From Carposina sasakii (taxonomy: Eukaryota; Arthropoda; Insecta; Lepidoptera; Carposinidae): 64,000 bases of DNA. Positions 33,597 to 48,500 of the stretch are shown here, one piece after another. The stretch spans positions 6,572,001-6,636,000 of the forward strand of contig CP053169.1 in NCBI GenBank assembly GCA_014607495.2, written 5' to 3'. Position 1 is the stretch's first letter; every line of letters begins with the position of its first letter. The notes under the pieces are model-generated. The model worked only from the letters and a program-made list of their open reading frames with translations, ran no database searches and was not told the DNA's origin. Both the position numbers and the translations under genes were made by a program.

Positions 33597-36500
33597 TTAT
33601 GCAAAATGCTTAAAATATTTGGTAAACTTTTTAAACACGTTTTTGGACGCCCAGGTGTTTTTGATAAAGTATGCGCCTCTTTCCGCCACCGCCATGATGG
33701 GTCCTTGTGGGTTTCCGGTGGGAACGGTTGGCATGGCTGATGCATCGATTACTCGAAGACCTAGGGGAAAAGGTCAAATGATTAGACAAGCTGCATTTAG
33801 GTATTGGAACCAAGATGCTGTATAAGATGGTTCGTAAAGGAATTCCCTGTTCGCCCTCTCCATAATTTCGATAATGGCGACATAATCTCACCGGAGATTA
33901 GCCAACTGCGCAGGAGATATTACCTATAGTGGACAAGTGTGTGCGCAAACACGGGTGCTCTCTCTATTCCCTCACTCTCATAGTCCGATAAATATAATCT
34001 GTACATTAGTGATGGGCAAATGGAAAAAAAATGATATATCGTATCGATTTTTTCTTTCGATATATATCCCCAAGAAATATGGATATTTCCCTACTGTACA
34101 TGAAATAAATTTCACACAAAAAATAACAATAAGCTAACCTGACAATATCATACTCGTATTGATCTCGATCACCAACCCATACAGCCTCAACTCGGATTGG
34201 TCAAAAACATGAGACCCTGAGTTCAAAATAAATATCGAAAATTGTCGCATGCTACATGTCCAATAACAGCAGTTCCGACCTGATGGTTCTGCGGGTCGGT
34301 GTGGACTCGCGCTTGGCACTCGATCCACTCGTCCGACCACTGCTCCAGGTCTACACAGATGCTCTCGTATGCCGGGTCTAGTGTCACTCCGAAAGTGTTC
34401 TTGAGGGTCTGGAAGTTTAATACAGCGTAAGGAACAGTAATAAAACTAATCTTTCTCAATAATAATGTTGGATTAATCTTACTAGAAAACTAGGCTATCT
34501 TGCGTAAGAAGCTCATCATTATAAGATACTCGTAAGGCTCACTATATAAAGGAAGGAAGAAAGGAATAGAAAACAGGTTATATTTCTATTAAGAAAGGTA
34601 AAGTTTAAATTTATTGCATATAGACTGCCAAAATAATTACTCTTTCTTTTCGTTAATAGCTTTGCAACAGTCGGATAAAAATTATCCTGACTCAAGTCTA
34701 GCGATCCAACAAGGAACTAAACTAAAGTACTAACCAAACCGACTCCTTTTGTGACTAGATTGCGTTAGTGGTAAGCATAGATTACCTTTAAACACATAGG
34801 GCCAAGGCTACACGGAATACTAACATCGCTTTCAAAGATCCTCTGCAAATATCTAGCGCCGTCCCTGATCATGACAAGGTCGTCCTCGTGCGAGAAGTAG
34901 CCCGGGTAGAACAGCGGCGGGTCGAGCGGGTCGGTGGAGTTCAGGGTGAGGTAGCCGAAGCTGCGCGGCCGCAGGAGGGCTGCGTTGGCGCTGAAATTGA
35001 TTGATTGTGTGGATAAGAATAGCTTAGGTATGTCATCCGAATAATAGCTTAGGTAACAATGCATCTGAACCATAGATTAATAAATCTATGATCTGAACAG
35101 TCCCCATATTACGCTGATCGCATAAACAATACGTAAAAAAAGCAATCTCAAATTTTGACATGTCAATGCGAAAAACAATGTTCGCTTACATGTTGTTAGG
35201 TACGAGTACTATACAGGTGATTTTTGGTCAGCTTGTAGCATACCTGGGAATTGTCTGGTTCCCAAGATATTAGGGTCCAAAGTTGAGTAAATAGACTGCG
35301 TTTTTCTGCATAAATGCACATAGACGCGCGTAGCAAGATTTTTTCACGGGAAATAATTAATATCCGTATGAAAACTAGCATAAACACTGGACACTATAAA
35401 TTTCGCCCTATCAAGTAATAAATTTTTTTTCAATGTTTTTTTAACATAATTTCCCAGCATTTCAGTGTCTATTTCAGCCGTCTAAACGTATATCTACCTA
35501 GGTACCCTTTCTTTTAGCTGGCCGCAATTGGGTAAGAGTGCGGTAAGTTGCCCGTTGAACTTGAAAATAGATATAATAACACTGTCGTATAACTCAACAC
35601 AATGGTACTTGTCCAGCATTTCAGTATTTCCTGGCTGTCACCTACACCCTGTATGTATAGGCTATTTAAAAATTAAATATCTACCTGCTGACCCGGCAAA
35701 CTTTGTAAATATCATTATATAAGTATACTTATAGGTAGGTAGTTTATCAGTACCAAATTCCATTTATAAAATTATTAATAATTATTTTCCATTTAACCTA
35801 ATTCTCTTTAGGCGAAAAGGCGATGATAGGTAGTTTATAACAAACAACCTAAGTTATATAGAAATGGAATATGTATAAATATTATGGTTTGCCAAAGAAA
35901 ATTTTAAAGGATTTTCTAATACCGTTGAGTTCAGTCATAGAGGAATAAAATCTTATTCCTCTATGGTTCAGTTATAAATGGATCTTCGCATGTATATTTT
36001 TTAACGTAACCACTTTTAACATGGCGAGGCGTGTGCTTAGTGAGAATTTTTTCCGTCAATAAGTTAGTAGGTACCTAGGTTTTATCTAGTACCTAAATTG
36101 TTTTCATATGTTTTTTATTAATAAGCATGTTAGGTTGTGTGGAACTCTGATGTAAATTGTGTGTGCATCAGTGTCTGAATAGCTCTCACAATGCTTCTAT
36201 AATTCTATAAGTGTGGACCTGTTATTGGCTTTATGTGTCTACAATTTTAACTATAGTTATAAATAGCTGTTGGTCTTCCCGAAATTGTAAAATAAAAATA
36301 TAAAAAAAAATATTCGGGAACTTACGAAATATTCCTAGAGCAGAGATCGCATCCTTCCACAGGCTCGTGAATCTCCCCCGTCCTGGAGCATTCGGCGTAG
36401 AAGCCGTTGAAGAAGAACTGGATGTCCGGCTGACCGGCCTGCGCCAGGCTCGAATACAGCAGACCCGTAAGCTGAAACGGTACAGACAAATCATGAATTA

Positions 36501-39500
36501 GTCATAGAAACTACGTATACAGTATCGTCATCGTCGTCGTCATCAGCCTATTGCGGTCCACTGCTGGACGTAGGCCTCTCCCCGGTATACAGTAGGTATA
36601 CCTACTCCGTTTTTTGCCACTTGTCATAGTCTATGATTATATCAATCTTCTTATGTAATCCTGCGCTGATGCGGGGCTTCACTAGGATACATCAGCTGCA
36701 TCTCCATTTCATGCATATCGTAAGAGTCGTCTAAGGAACTCAAGCATTCTCTCAGGCGATAAGCTAGCAACATTGTCACTGATCATCTGTCCCCGCTATG
36801 CTAAACGTGGCTGTGGTATCTCCTTTATGATCTTTTAGTTCTGGCTACCCATTCCGGGAATTCAGCCGTGTCTAGGTATAGGTAAGTATATGTCATACAA
36901 TGGAAGCGGGGTTTCCGACTGGACCTGTCTTTAACTACTAACCTGAGTGATTCCAGTAGAAGACATTTCACCATTCCTTTCTAGCAGGTACTCGGTCAGG
37001 ACCTTCCAGTCTAAGTTTTGGTATAGTTTGAGGTTCGTGATGAGGAAGTAGAGTGTAAAACCGTAGTGGTTCTTGAGGTTCTGTCCCACGGGCAGGTCGG
37101 CTATCACGGGGATGTTGAACTTGTCAAGAGTCTCCCTGGGACCGATTCCTGACAGAAGCAGGATGTGAGGAGTGTTCAGTGCTCCAGCGCTGAGGATGAC
37201 CTGAAATTGTGAAAACAGAGGGTTTAGACAATGTAACAATTTTACGAGCGACAGCGAAGTTCGCAAAGTTATCGATATCCTCCAATATAAAGCATTCATT
37301 TAGTGCATTCTTAAACTACCTAACGTAATGAATACCAACTTCTATTGTTTATTTCTATATTATGATACTTAATTTATTTTTGTTATCGTAGTAAGTATGA
37401 TGCGAGCTTCAGAATCACTTATTTTCAGCTGTCTGTAGTTGTTATGGTCTAAAGTAAAGTAACGAAGTTGTCGAGTCGACGATCGCAGTAGTTTGTATGT
37501 ATTTGATATGTATGTACGTACTTACCTACTGTTGCGTCTTGTGTGCAAAAGTTTAAAATTAGTAAAATTAATTTGTTAGTCTTACCTCCTTGTTAGCCAG
37601 AACAGTTTTGGTCTGTCCGTTCTTGTCGATGTATTCGACGCCGATCGCCCTCGTGCCGTTGAAGAGGACCCTGGACACGTGAGCCTGCAGCAGCACGTCG
37701 AGGTTGGGCCGCTGCGACTTCGGCTTCAGGTACGCCCGCGCGGGGGTGAAGCGCTGGCCATCGCTGAAGACAAGCCACAGGTTATTAATTCATTAATATT
37801 GGTTCCCATAAAGGTTGGTATGTGGTTCCTTAGATATCTTTATCCAACTAACTGTGGAGTTACTACCCTATTCGAAATACCTGGTTTTATATGCTATCGC
37901 CAAGATAAACACCCTAACGGTTCTGGCCAAGGCGTTGCTCTACTTATTAGAACAGATATCCCTCATTCAAAAATCAAACTTCCTCGTACTCTGCATATTG
38001 AAGCTGTTGGAATTGAAATGCTACTTTCTGGTAAGAAGCATATTTTTATTTCTTATTATCAGTCACCAAATTTGCCAATGGTAACTACGGACCTAGATGC
38101 TCTGCTAAACCTAGGACCACATATATTAATTGCTGGAGACTTTAATGCTATACATCCCTGTTGGAGTCCCGGTGATGCGAACGTGTTTGGCAAATCATTG
38201 TTGGATCACCTGATGCTTCATGATTATGTCCTCCATGCTCCCCTCAAACCAATATTGGTTCATTACCGTACTAACTTTCGACCAACTACACCTGATCTAG
38301 TATTAACAAAAAACGTTGGAGGGGTGTACGATATAGAAACAATACCAGCTTTATCGTCTAATCATTTGCCTGTCTTCTTTACTTTGGGAGGAACCTTCCA
38401 ACGTAAAAAGTTTGTATACTTCAAGTATAACGAGGCCGATTGGGTTGGCTTTCGAAATTACCTCAATGACAAAATTTCCCTTAACAGCAAAACATTCAAC
38501 AACATATATGACATAGATCTTGAAATTGATAAACTATCAAAACTGTTGATGGCAGCTCGTGATAAATTTGTCCCATCTGTGGAAACAAAAACAAAAACTA
38601 TCCTATTCAAACTGATAGATATTGTATGTAGTAACCTGCAATCTGCTTCACTTCATAGGATTTCGTCTAGCGATTGAAATGCGATCGCTAAAGAGCTCCC
38701 TTAGATTTGAAGTAATATTCTATCAGTTACATAAGTATTCAGTAGACCTAGAGATTCAGTAGAAGTAAGAAAGTATATTAGTTTCAGCGCTGATCAAGCT
38801 TAAATTGTATAATGCAAGACGAACCTATAATTTGCAGTTTTTGCACAACGCTTCTTCTGAATTCTGGTCCAAGTTCATCAAAAACTTACTCGTTGAAAGC
38901 CTGAGCGATAACGAATCCTTCCGGCGTGTTAGGGTTGTTCATGTCAGTAATAATGGGCAGGCCAGACTCGTTGACGCCTCTCAGCAAATCGAACACGAAG
39001 GGAGGCTGGTATCTGAACTGTTGAAAAAGGTTTTTATTGTGAAAATTAACCTAAATAGGACTAAACCTACATGAAAAAGGTACACCAGGGACTTGGTATA
39101 CTACTATATTTGAACTCCCTATAAAACAAGTCAATTTGAGTCCTCAATTTTGTTGTCTCTATATTTGGCTATTTTAATAGTATTATCGTTTAGGTTATAC
39201 CCTAAAGGGTCCATTTATGTAAAAAAATTACGAACGAAAGCGAAGTTCGCATTATTATTGAAACATCACCACCGATTGGGAGCCATCATTTAGCGTGTTC
39301 ATAAAATGACGTGATGAAGTCTATCAACTATTAGAGGAAATGGTTTGATCTAGCCATCGCTCGTAAAATGGTTACATTCTCTAAGCCTCCTGTACCTAAG
39401 TAAGTAAGTAATTTCTATTAACAATTTATTAAATTCCTCTCCTTACCTGTTGAACTGGGAGAGGTCCAGAAGCAGAATGGTATTCCGCGTCCACGAGTGT

Positions 39501-42500
39501 GCCGATTTGTTTGTTTCCCTCTGTCAAATCCAGAAAGGGTTTGACGTCCTCCCAGGACCAGCCTTCTGCGCCTGCGTCTACCCACTCGGTGTAGTCAGCG
39601 GCGTGGCCACGGTGGTACATCATACCGTTCAGTAATGAAGAGCCACCTGGTGACATGAATTGAATGGAAAATGATATTACAAAAAATTAAAGAACATATC
39701 TACAAGAAAAGAAGAATGCCCCGATTTTGGAATCTTTTAGGTTTCTAAACGAGTAGTACCAAATTGCTGATAATACATAATAAGTAATAATATTCAGCCT
39801 GCCCCCGAAATCCAGTCGACACATCACGACCTTACACATCGATATATTTATTTAAGACCTTTGTAACCCTAACCTTCGTAGATAAACGGTGCAAACATGG
39901 AGGTAATTACCTCCATGGGTGCAAATAATTTTAATTACTTTTCAGCCAAGGATACTATGTTATGATAATAATATTTACAGTTTACAAGTTCGATAATGTT
40001 TGTTTGACTAATCCAAGTAAACGTAGATAATTAAACTTAAACGTAAATTTAGTCCTACCTAGAGTTACCATATCTCAGCATTTGTCCTGAGATTTCAGGA
40101 TTTTTCGACTTTTCTCAGGATTGTGGCCGGATTTTGCAAATCGTGATATCTCAGGATTTTAAAAAATCTCTATAATAGGATCTTTTACAGTTTTTTTTAA
40201 AAAATTGTATTTATATCGAAAGATCATAAAATTGAAAAAACATTTGCGAAAGAAAAACTTCGCTAGCGTGAAAACCTTCCGGGATATAGCGATTTCAAAA
40301 TCACAATTTTAGAGTTACCAAAAAACGCTCCATACAAACGGCTACCACAATTATGACGTCATTTTTTCGTAATTTGTATGCGCGTAAATGTACTTTTGTT
40401 CTGCAGCTAACTTAACTTTGAAGGCTTATTACTACCTCATTTGGACACCTAATCAAATTGTAATTTTACAGATAGGTATGATTTTGATGTGTTATTCTGA
40501 TAAGCATAAAATGTCAATAAAATTCAACCATAGTAAACATCCCTATTAAAAGTTAAAATCCCTATTAATACTAAAAATCAGTTAAAATCGATACTTATTT
40601 ATCCAAGTGAAACAAACTAAAAATAATCTTTTGGTAACAACCCCCGCCTCGCCGTTTTGAGTGCGATGTGCAAGTTGCAACGCATAAGCTAGATCCGCAG
40701 TGTATAAAACGATAATAATAAAAGTTTTTGAGAGAAAATTCTTAAACTGTATAAAATCTCAGAAATTTTCCATGGAAATCAGGCCTTTGCTCCGGTCTTT
40801 TGATTTTTTCATCTGGTAACCCTACTCCTACTTGTCCTTTTCTCTGCCGGAATCGACCATAATGTTGTTAGGTATCTTGATAGACATAACAAAACAAGAC
40901 AGACCTCTCACACAGGGCTATTCATTGTTTGTCTTCTCTACCGGGGGAAAGCCCCACAGCTACACATTGTTTTAGTTTCTAGAATAATAAATAAGTTTCC
41001 GCAGTGACAGTAAGTAACCCTAGCATAGCTGTGTATGATCAGTTAGTTTAATATTAAGTGTACCTATCTTCATACTTCACATTCTGTATTAGTTTTAATA
41101 CTTGTCGCTTGTTAGGTCCCACCCAGGATTTTCTTATGCTTTTGCCTCTGTTGTTCCTCTGGCTTAAGGGAGTTGCAGAGGCGGGAATGAGTGGTGGGCC
41201 ATTCCCGGATCAGTTAGCAAGTATTACTTTGATTATACTTATTTATAGTGACCGCTTACTATCTCGTAGCCCTAGAACACACACATTCCAAATACGTAAT
41301 CATAATGTACTCGAATTACCTATATACAAAAGCTAGGTTCTGAGTTAACTTGATGATATATCTACCTACCTGGCAACCGTGGTAGCAACTAGCGACCCCA
41401 CGGGAGACTAGGCTTCTACATATACATATTATATATTTTCCTAAAACTAAACCTTCCGTCCATGTTCCGTCCCGTTTGTTCCGCACGCAACGCGAAATCA
41501 TTTAAAAACTGTAAGTATGACTCAATTTGTTAATGACATTAGTCAGTATTACAATTCGGCACGGTCTGCCGCCTTTTGGCGTTTATAATACGCATGGTTC
41601 GTGTCGCTTGTAGGAATTTCGTTAAAGTGCACAGTCACCATTTTAGTTTTACCTTCGAATTTGCCTTCCTTTTAGTACATACATTTATTGTTCCCGAAAT
41701 CGGGGGAGCACTGTAGCAGGATCATAAAAGAGATCAACAACTACGTTTTATATAACGGCGACAGATGTAAATGTAAACGATCAGTGCTTGCTAGGTTGTT
41801 AGATTATGGCCTGAGAGAAAGCCCGAGCTCCGTAGTCGACTCTTACGACATGCATGGAAAGAGATGCAGCTGATTTATTCTAGTAAAATCCCGCATCAGC
41901 ACAGGTAATTTGCTTTTAATAAAAGTAAAAAACTCATGCACTCCACACAATTAAAGATAATGAGAAAATACTTCTTAATCGTGTGGTTTTACTAGAGGGA
42001 ACCTCAGAGCAACGCGGGCTTCCTAAGGGAACTACTTACCTTTAATTATTTATCTAATCTAAGTAAATAGGCCTGGCCGATTTTCTAGAGATAGAGGGAC
42101 TCTTTATGATGAACTCCTTCTTCAAGAAGCCGCCTCATAGGAAATGGACCTGGCTCCATCCCAACAAGCACACGAGGAACGAGATAGACTTCATATTGAC
42201 CACCGATAGATGGATATTCAATGATGTCTCAGTGATCAACAGGGTGAAAACCGGTAGCGATCACCGAATAGTTCGAGGCACATTAAATATTAATGTCAAA
42301 CGAGAGAGATCACGACTAGTGAAGTCTACACTCCGACCCTCATCCGTGCATATTCAAAACCCCGAGAGCTTTTAACTCGAGCTGACAAACCGCTTTGCTT
42401 GCCTAAAGGATTGCATGTCAGTGGATGATATAAATAACAGGCTGGTAGAAACTGTCCGCACGGTGGGGTCTAAATTCTTTAGACATAACCGTAGAAATAG

Positions 42501-45500
42501 ACCCTAGAAACTAACTGATCATACCCTCAACCTCATGGCGGAAAGGCGCGCAATGTCTCTGCAGTCCTCTGATGACGCTGAAGCATGTCGGCAGCTCAAT
42601 AGACGTATCTCCAAGTCTCTGCGACACGACATCCGCAGCTTTAATACTCGCTGCATTAAGGAGACAATAGAGCGAAACCAAGGCTCCAAAGTGTTCGCAA
42701 GAGAATTATCTATTGGGCAGAGCCAGTTGACGAAGCTGAAGACAGGATGGCAGTGTAGCGTCTACCATACCAGAGGTGCTAAGGGAGATTGAGAGGTTCT
42801 ATATACCTCGGTCGCTAAACCTGTTAAATTAGGTAAAGACCCAAGAGCCAAGCTCACCCGACACTATACTGAAGACATCCCGGATATCAACAATCTGTAC
42901 GAGATTAGGACTGCCCTTAAACAACTCAAAAACAACAAAGCGCCCGGGGACGATGGAATTATATCAGAGCTTCTAAGAGCGGGTGGAACTCCGGTACTGA
43001 AGGTCCTCCAGAAGCACTTCAATTCCGTCCTGCTCGAAGGCGTAACGCCGGAAGCATGGAGCAGAAGTGTGGTGGTGCTGTTCTTTAAAAAAGGCGATAA
43101 GGCCTTGCTGAAGAACTATAGACCCATCTCGCTTCTGAGCCATGTCTACAAGTTGTTTTCAAGGGTAATCACGAATCGTCTTGCTCGCAGGTTTGATGAC
43201 TTCCAGCCTCCCGAACAAGCCGGTTTCCGAAAAGGGTTTAGTACCATAGACCATATCCACACGCTACGGCAGATTATACAAAGAACGGAAGAGTATAATC
43301 GGCCACTATGCCTAACGCTCCTGGACTATGAGAAGGCCTTTGTTTCGATCGAGACATGGGCAGTGCTGCAGTCTTTCCAGCGGTGCCATATTGACCATCG
43401 ATATATCGAAGTGCTGAAGTGTTTATACAGCAACGCCACCATGTCAGTACGAGTACAGGAGCGGAGCACTGAGCCGATTTCTTTGCAGAGGGGAGTGAGA
43501 CAAGAAGATGTCATTTCTCCGAAGCTCTTCACCAATGCAGTGGAAGACGCCTTTAAGCTTCTCGAATGGAAAGGACTCGGCATCAATATCAATGGCGAAT
43601 ACATCACTCACCTTCGGTTCGCAGACGACATCGTGGTCATTGCAGAATCGCTGAAGGATCTAATCATAATGCTCGATGGCCTCAATCGAGTCTCCCAACA
43701 GGTGGGCCTGAAGATGAACATGGACAAGACGAAGATCATGTCGAATGTCCATGTGCCGCCCACTCCTGTACTGGTTGGGAGCTCGATGCTTGAAGTTGTT
43801 GACGAGTATGTTTACCTGGGACAGACGGTCAAACTAAGTAAATCCAACTTTGAGAAGGAGGTAAATCGGCGAATCCAACTCGGCTGGGCAGCGTTCGGGA
43901 AACTACGAAGCTTATTTGTGTCCAAGATACCCCAGTCCTTAAAGACGAAGGTATTCAACTAGTGCGTGCTGCCGGTGATGACCTACGGTGCCGAGACGTG
44001 GTCTCTAACTATGTGCCTCATAAAGAAGCTCAGGATCGCACAGCGAGCGATGGAGAGAGCTATGCTTGGGCAGACGTACAAAGATCACCGACATAGCTCA
44101 ACGGTCCAGCAAGCTGAAGTGGCAATGGGCAGGGCACATAGCTCGAAGAACTGATGGCCGATGGAGTCGGAAAGTTCTAGAGTGGATACCACGTATCGGC
44201 AAGCGCAGCGTGGGAAGGCCACCCGGAGGTGGACGGATGACCTGGCCAAGGTCGCGGGCGTCGGTTGGATGCAGGCTGCTTCCGACCGGTCGGAGTGGAG
44301 GTTGTTGGGAGAGGCCTATGTCCAACGGTGGACTTCTCAGGGCTGTAAATGAAGTAAATAATAAAAATCGCTGTCAAGGATATTATTTTTAACATTATCG
44401 GATGCAGTCTTTTAGATTGACGCAGTTGTAGTGACTCGGCCCATAGGCCCTGGGTTCTTCTGGGTGCAAACATTGATTATAATGAATATAGATAGGTATT
44501 TAAGAGTAATGCATGTATGATCTATAGAAATCTTATTGTGGAGGAAGATTTATTTGCACCCTGTACCCTGTTACATAACGGAAGAGGTTCCTAATAATAA
44601 CGTTACATATGGTAGGTACCTAATAGGCGGGAGCTATTTGTTATATGTAGATAATACTAATTAGCAGAATGAAATTTTGAGTAAACTTGTAACACTTCCG
44701 GTAGAACTGACAAGGTCTCACAAAGAAGGTCGTCTATCTACAGAATTTTTTTTTTCGAATATAGCACCATTTTTATTTATGGAATAGAATTTATGGTAAG
44801 TTCGCAGATCGCTGATAAGCGGCTGCTGTATTTTTGGGATTATTTCGCTAATATTGACAGTTGATACATAGTTTGATGAACCTGGCGATTGGTCACAGAA
44901 GAAAAGAAAATGTATAAGGAAGGGCCGCCACAGTGTCACAATCCTGACTACTTCAAGTTAAACTACAGTCTTCTGGGTACACACTTACATGTGACCGCTC
45001 GAGCAGTTGCATATGGTGTAATATAGAACAGTCCAACATGACTATCTCAAGCAGTCAGTGCCGGCAGAGTAGAGTTTATTACCACCCCATGCCTGCTCGT
45101 GGGTATCGCACGAGGTGATTTAGGGTTTCCGGTAAGGTGGGCAGCAGTAGCAGCAGCGTCTTCAGTGCTGACAACATAGTCCAAAAATCAGACTGCGGTC
45201 ACCAACCTTAATCCGCCTGCCCAGCATGGTGACAATACCCGCCTATGGCAGTAGCCTTGTGTCGGGCCCTGGGGTATGCCTACGTCCAGCAGTGGACTGC
45301 AATAGGCTGAAGACGATACCAGAACTCTTTGAGCATCATTGTCTGTAATCACCCTACAGTTATGGGATTGATTAACATAATAATATCTGGGTAGGTATAT
45401 AGCCCAAATAGGGCTAAATTTTACACGCTGATCGCTGAAATATATGAATTTAATTCAATTTCAGTTGACATGTGGTTACTTCAATTGTTACCGTGGATAA

Positions 45501-48500
45501 ATATAAATTGAATAAAACTAGAAGCTTATAAATCAATTTTCGATCCAACATTACTCATACAATAAGATTTTCAGTTTTGCGCGAGAATTATTGTACTTGT
45601 GATATGTATTGAGGTTCTGGTTATAATTCTTACCAATTTTTTTAATAACCTCGGTTTTGTTTTAAAATTCCGGGTTGGGGTTAGTTGAGCTATAGTTGCT
45701 CAACTTACTCCACGATTCAAACAACTAAAGTAATTAATGTTTTATGTTTTGTTAGACTTACCTACCTACAAGAGGAAGACCACAAGATATTCTTACACTA
45801 CTGAAGACGACCATACCCAAAGGCTGGCCCTAGAAAAGCAATTAAAACTAACAGAAAAAAGAGAAAATATGCAATACTAACTGCGTCACTCCCGAAAAGA
45901 ACGCTTTAGAAGAGCAGCAAAGCAAAACCACAGAAATCGTTACTCCTAATACTCTAGTAAAGTGAGGAAAGTGATGATGATGATAATGATTATGGCTATC
46001 TGATTTATTGCGAAGGCTATGCTGAAAGTTTACCAGGAGAAAGTTGGAGCCAGTGTCAAGCTTGCAGAGAATGGGCACGTACAAAATGTGTTCCAGGAGC
46101 TGGTTTTACTTTCGTTTGTGTCAATTTCATCAGTAATGACGACGATTAAGTTGCTAAGATGTTTTTGATGTCTTGTAAGATGTTATTAATATATTTTTAA
46201 AGATATTTAAGATATTAAAGACTAAATCTAATGCTAAAGTTAATCTTAAGATACATTAATGTTTTGTTCATTCTAGTTTTAGAAAGAAGAAGTTTAAGAA
46301 AATTACTTTAAGTTTTGTTGTTCTGTCACTAAAAGACTATAAATAAAGAGCTGATTGTCAAACTTATATTTTACTTCATCTCTAGTCAACATTGAACCCC
46401 TGGTTTGGTTAGACATTCTTAATGCTCAACTTATCTGTACCCCATTGAGCATACTTGACTTTCTGTATTTAAACTGCTGTAGTTCTTAAATTCGGCTTGT
46501 TACAAAAAAATTACTATATACACTTTTGCTAAGGGATAAATTACTAATCCACCAAGCCACATAACAACTCATTGAGACTTATCATTGAGGAGCTATATCC
46601 ACTCAAGTGAAAATTTGCTCAACTAGCCCCGCCCTACCCTTTTAAAGGTGATTAAACGTAAATATAAAAAAAATATTAATAAAGAAAATGGAAAAAATTC
46701 TTCACCCGAGTGGGAATCGAACCCAAGACCACTGCAAACCGTGCCAGCCGCTATAACCACTAAGCCACATATACAGGGCGGATTTACAATTTTAGTAGGC
46801 CATTCTTTTGCTACTGACTATTTGAAATATCAATACGTTAGTTTAATCCATTAGTATGAAACTTAATGATATTTCTTTTACTAGATTATTTTTGCAACCC
46901 GCTATGTGTCTGAAGTTTAATGTTGACCTAAAAAGAGCAGCATGTACTAATCATACATCATAATTTTTTTTATTTTTATTGCCTCACTTAACAGTTTAAA
47001 AAATACAAACAATTTCTATTAAAATTAACATGTTAACAATCCAGTTAATGGTGACAGACAATTCAAATAAGTTTTACATTATTTTCTTGCGAGATATTAA
47101 ATTTGCAAAATCATTAATTATATCGTTGTATGAGCTTTTGATTCTATGCACTGATGCACAAAAGGGATAAAGCATTAAGCTTTTCTTGATAAAGTAGCAT
47201 CGTAGATAGTTTTTTAACCCGTTTTATAGCAAGAAAAGCTTTTGAACAATTTGTCACCGGTGTACACGGATAGCGAAGAGGGTGCTATATCCAAGTTTGG
47301 ATAACATATGCTCCAAATTCTTTTCGTAGAAACAAAGATAGACTTTTTAATGATCCAGAATCTGGTTTATCGAAATTCTTTCAGAAGAAAGGTGGCATTG
47401 AAAGTGTAAGCATTAAACTTTATGTGCGCGTTCGTGGCTCCGAAGTGCTGTCAATTCGTCCAGAGAGTGCCAGACACTCTTAGCGAGCGGTCATGTCATT
47501 CATTCGCCTCCCGCGTGAATGCAAAAAAATACTACGAAAGTACATACCTACGTACCTAGTAGAAAAGAGTGTAATATGTTTTAAATGTGTGTACAACATA
47601 TTCCTCCGACGCGTGGTGCAAAATATCATTTCCACCTCAAGTGCCTCCGATATCATGAGGGTAAAAGTTACTAAATAAATTGTATGTAATATTAATAATA
47701 GTTTCATTTATTTATTTATTTTCTCTCCACAACGATCAGATAACGCAGAAGATAATTAGCTAAGAACTACTTAAGCAGGTAAACCTTGACGCTAAAAGAC
47801 CAGGCTGATGGTAATAAAGACATTATATACACGACTAGTTGTGGAGAGACGGGCTCGTGCTAGGGCTCCGAAGATCCTGTGTTGATGAAGCGAGTTTAGT
47901 ATTTATTTTTATTGAAGACGCTATGGAATATTTCGGAAAATTCATGATCACATAATACCTAAGTCATATTACAGTGCGTTTATTAATCGTTTATTTATAT
48001 ATGGATTGTGTATACATATAATTATAAAAAAAAAATCTAAATTTGCCGCCCCTTAAACTGCCGTACCGGCCTATATATTGGCCTATTAGTAAATCCGCCA
48101 CTGAAGCCACCTGGTCGAGTTACTCGGATGACGAATTTTACCATCTCTTTTCTAAATTACATAAACGTTATTCTTCATCCCGATTATACACTAGCCAATC
48201 TTCGGCAAACAAAGCTGAATCCCTCACACATGTTTAAAGATGAAACGATCTAACTAACGGATTATATTAATGGAGAAGTGTTTTTATAAATTTATATGCT
48301 TAGTCAAGATATTATAAAATTATTATGATAAAGAGGAAAAAATTCTTAACCCGTAGTGGGAATTGAACCCACGACCATTGCAAACCGTGCCAGTCGCTAT
48401 AACCACTAAGCCACACACACACATATATATATATGTTCAACAAAGTGATTTTCATCATGCAAGTTATAATCGCCCAGCTAAGTGCAATTAACAACAAAGT

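Noticed and set aside
33631..33891. Minus-strand 86-residue protein
   Set aside because: Wrong-frame shadow of the GMC terminal exon, which has the conserved GLRVIDAS reading.
37679..37849. N-terminal extension of the LINE endonuclease frame
   Set aside because: It overlaps, antisense, a well-supported GMC exon (37586-37763); the frame through it is chance.
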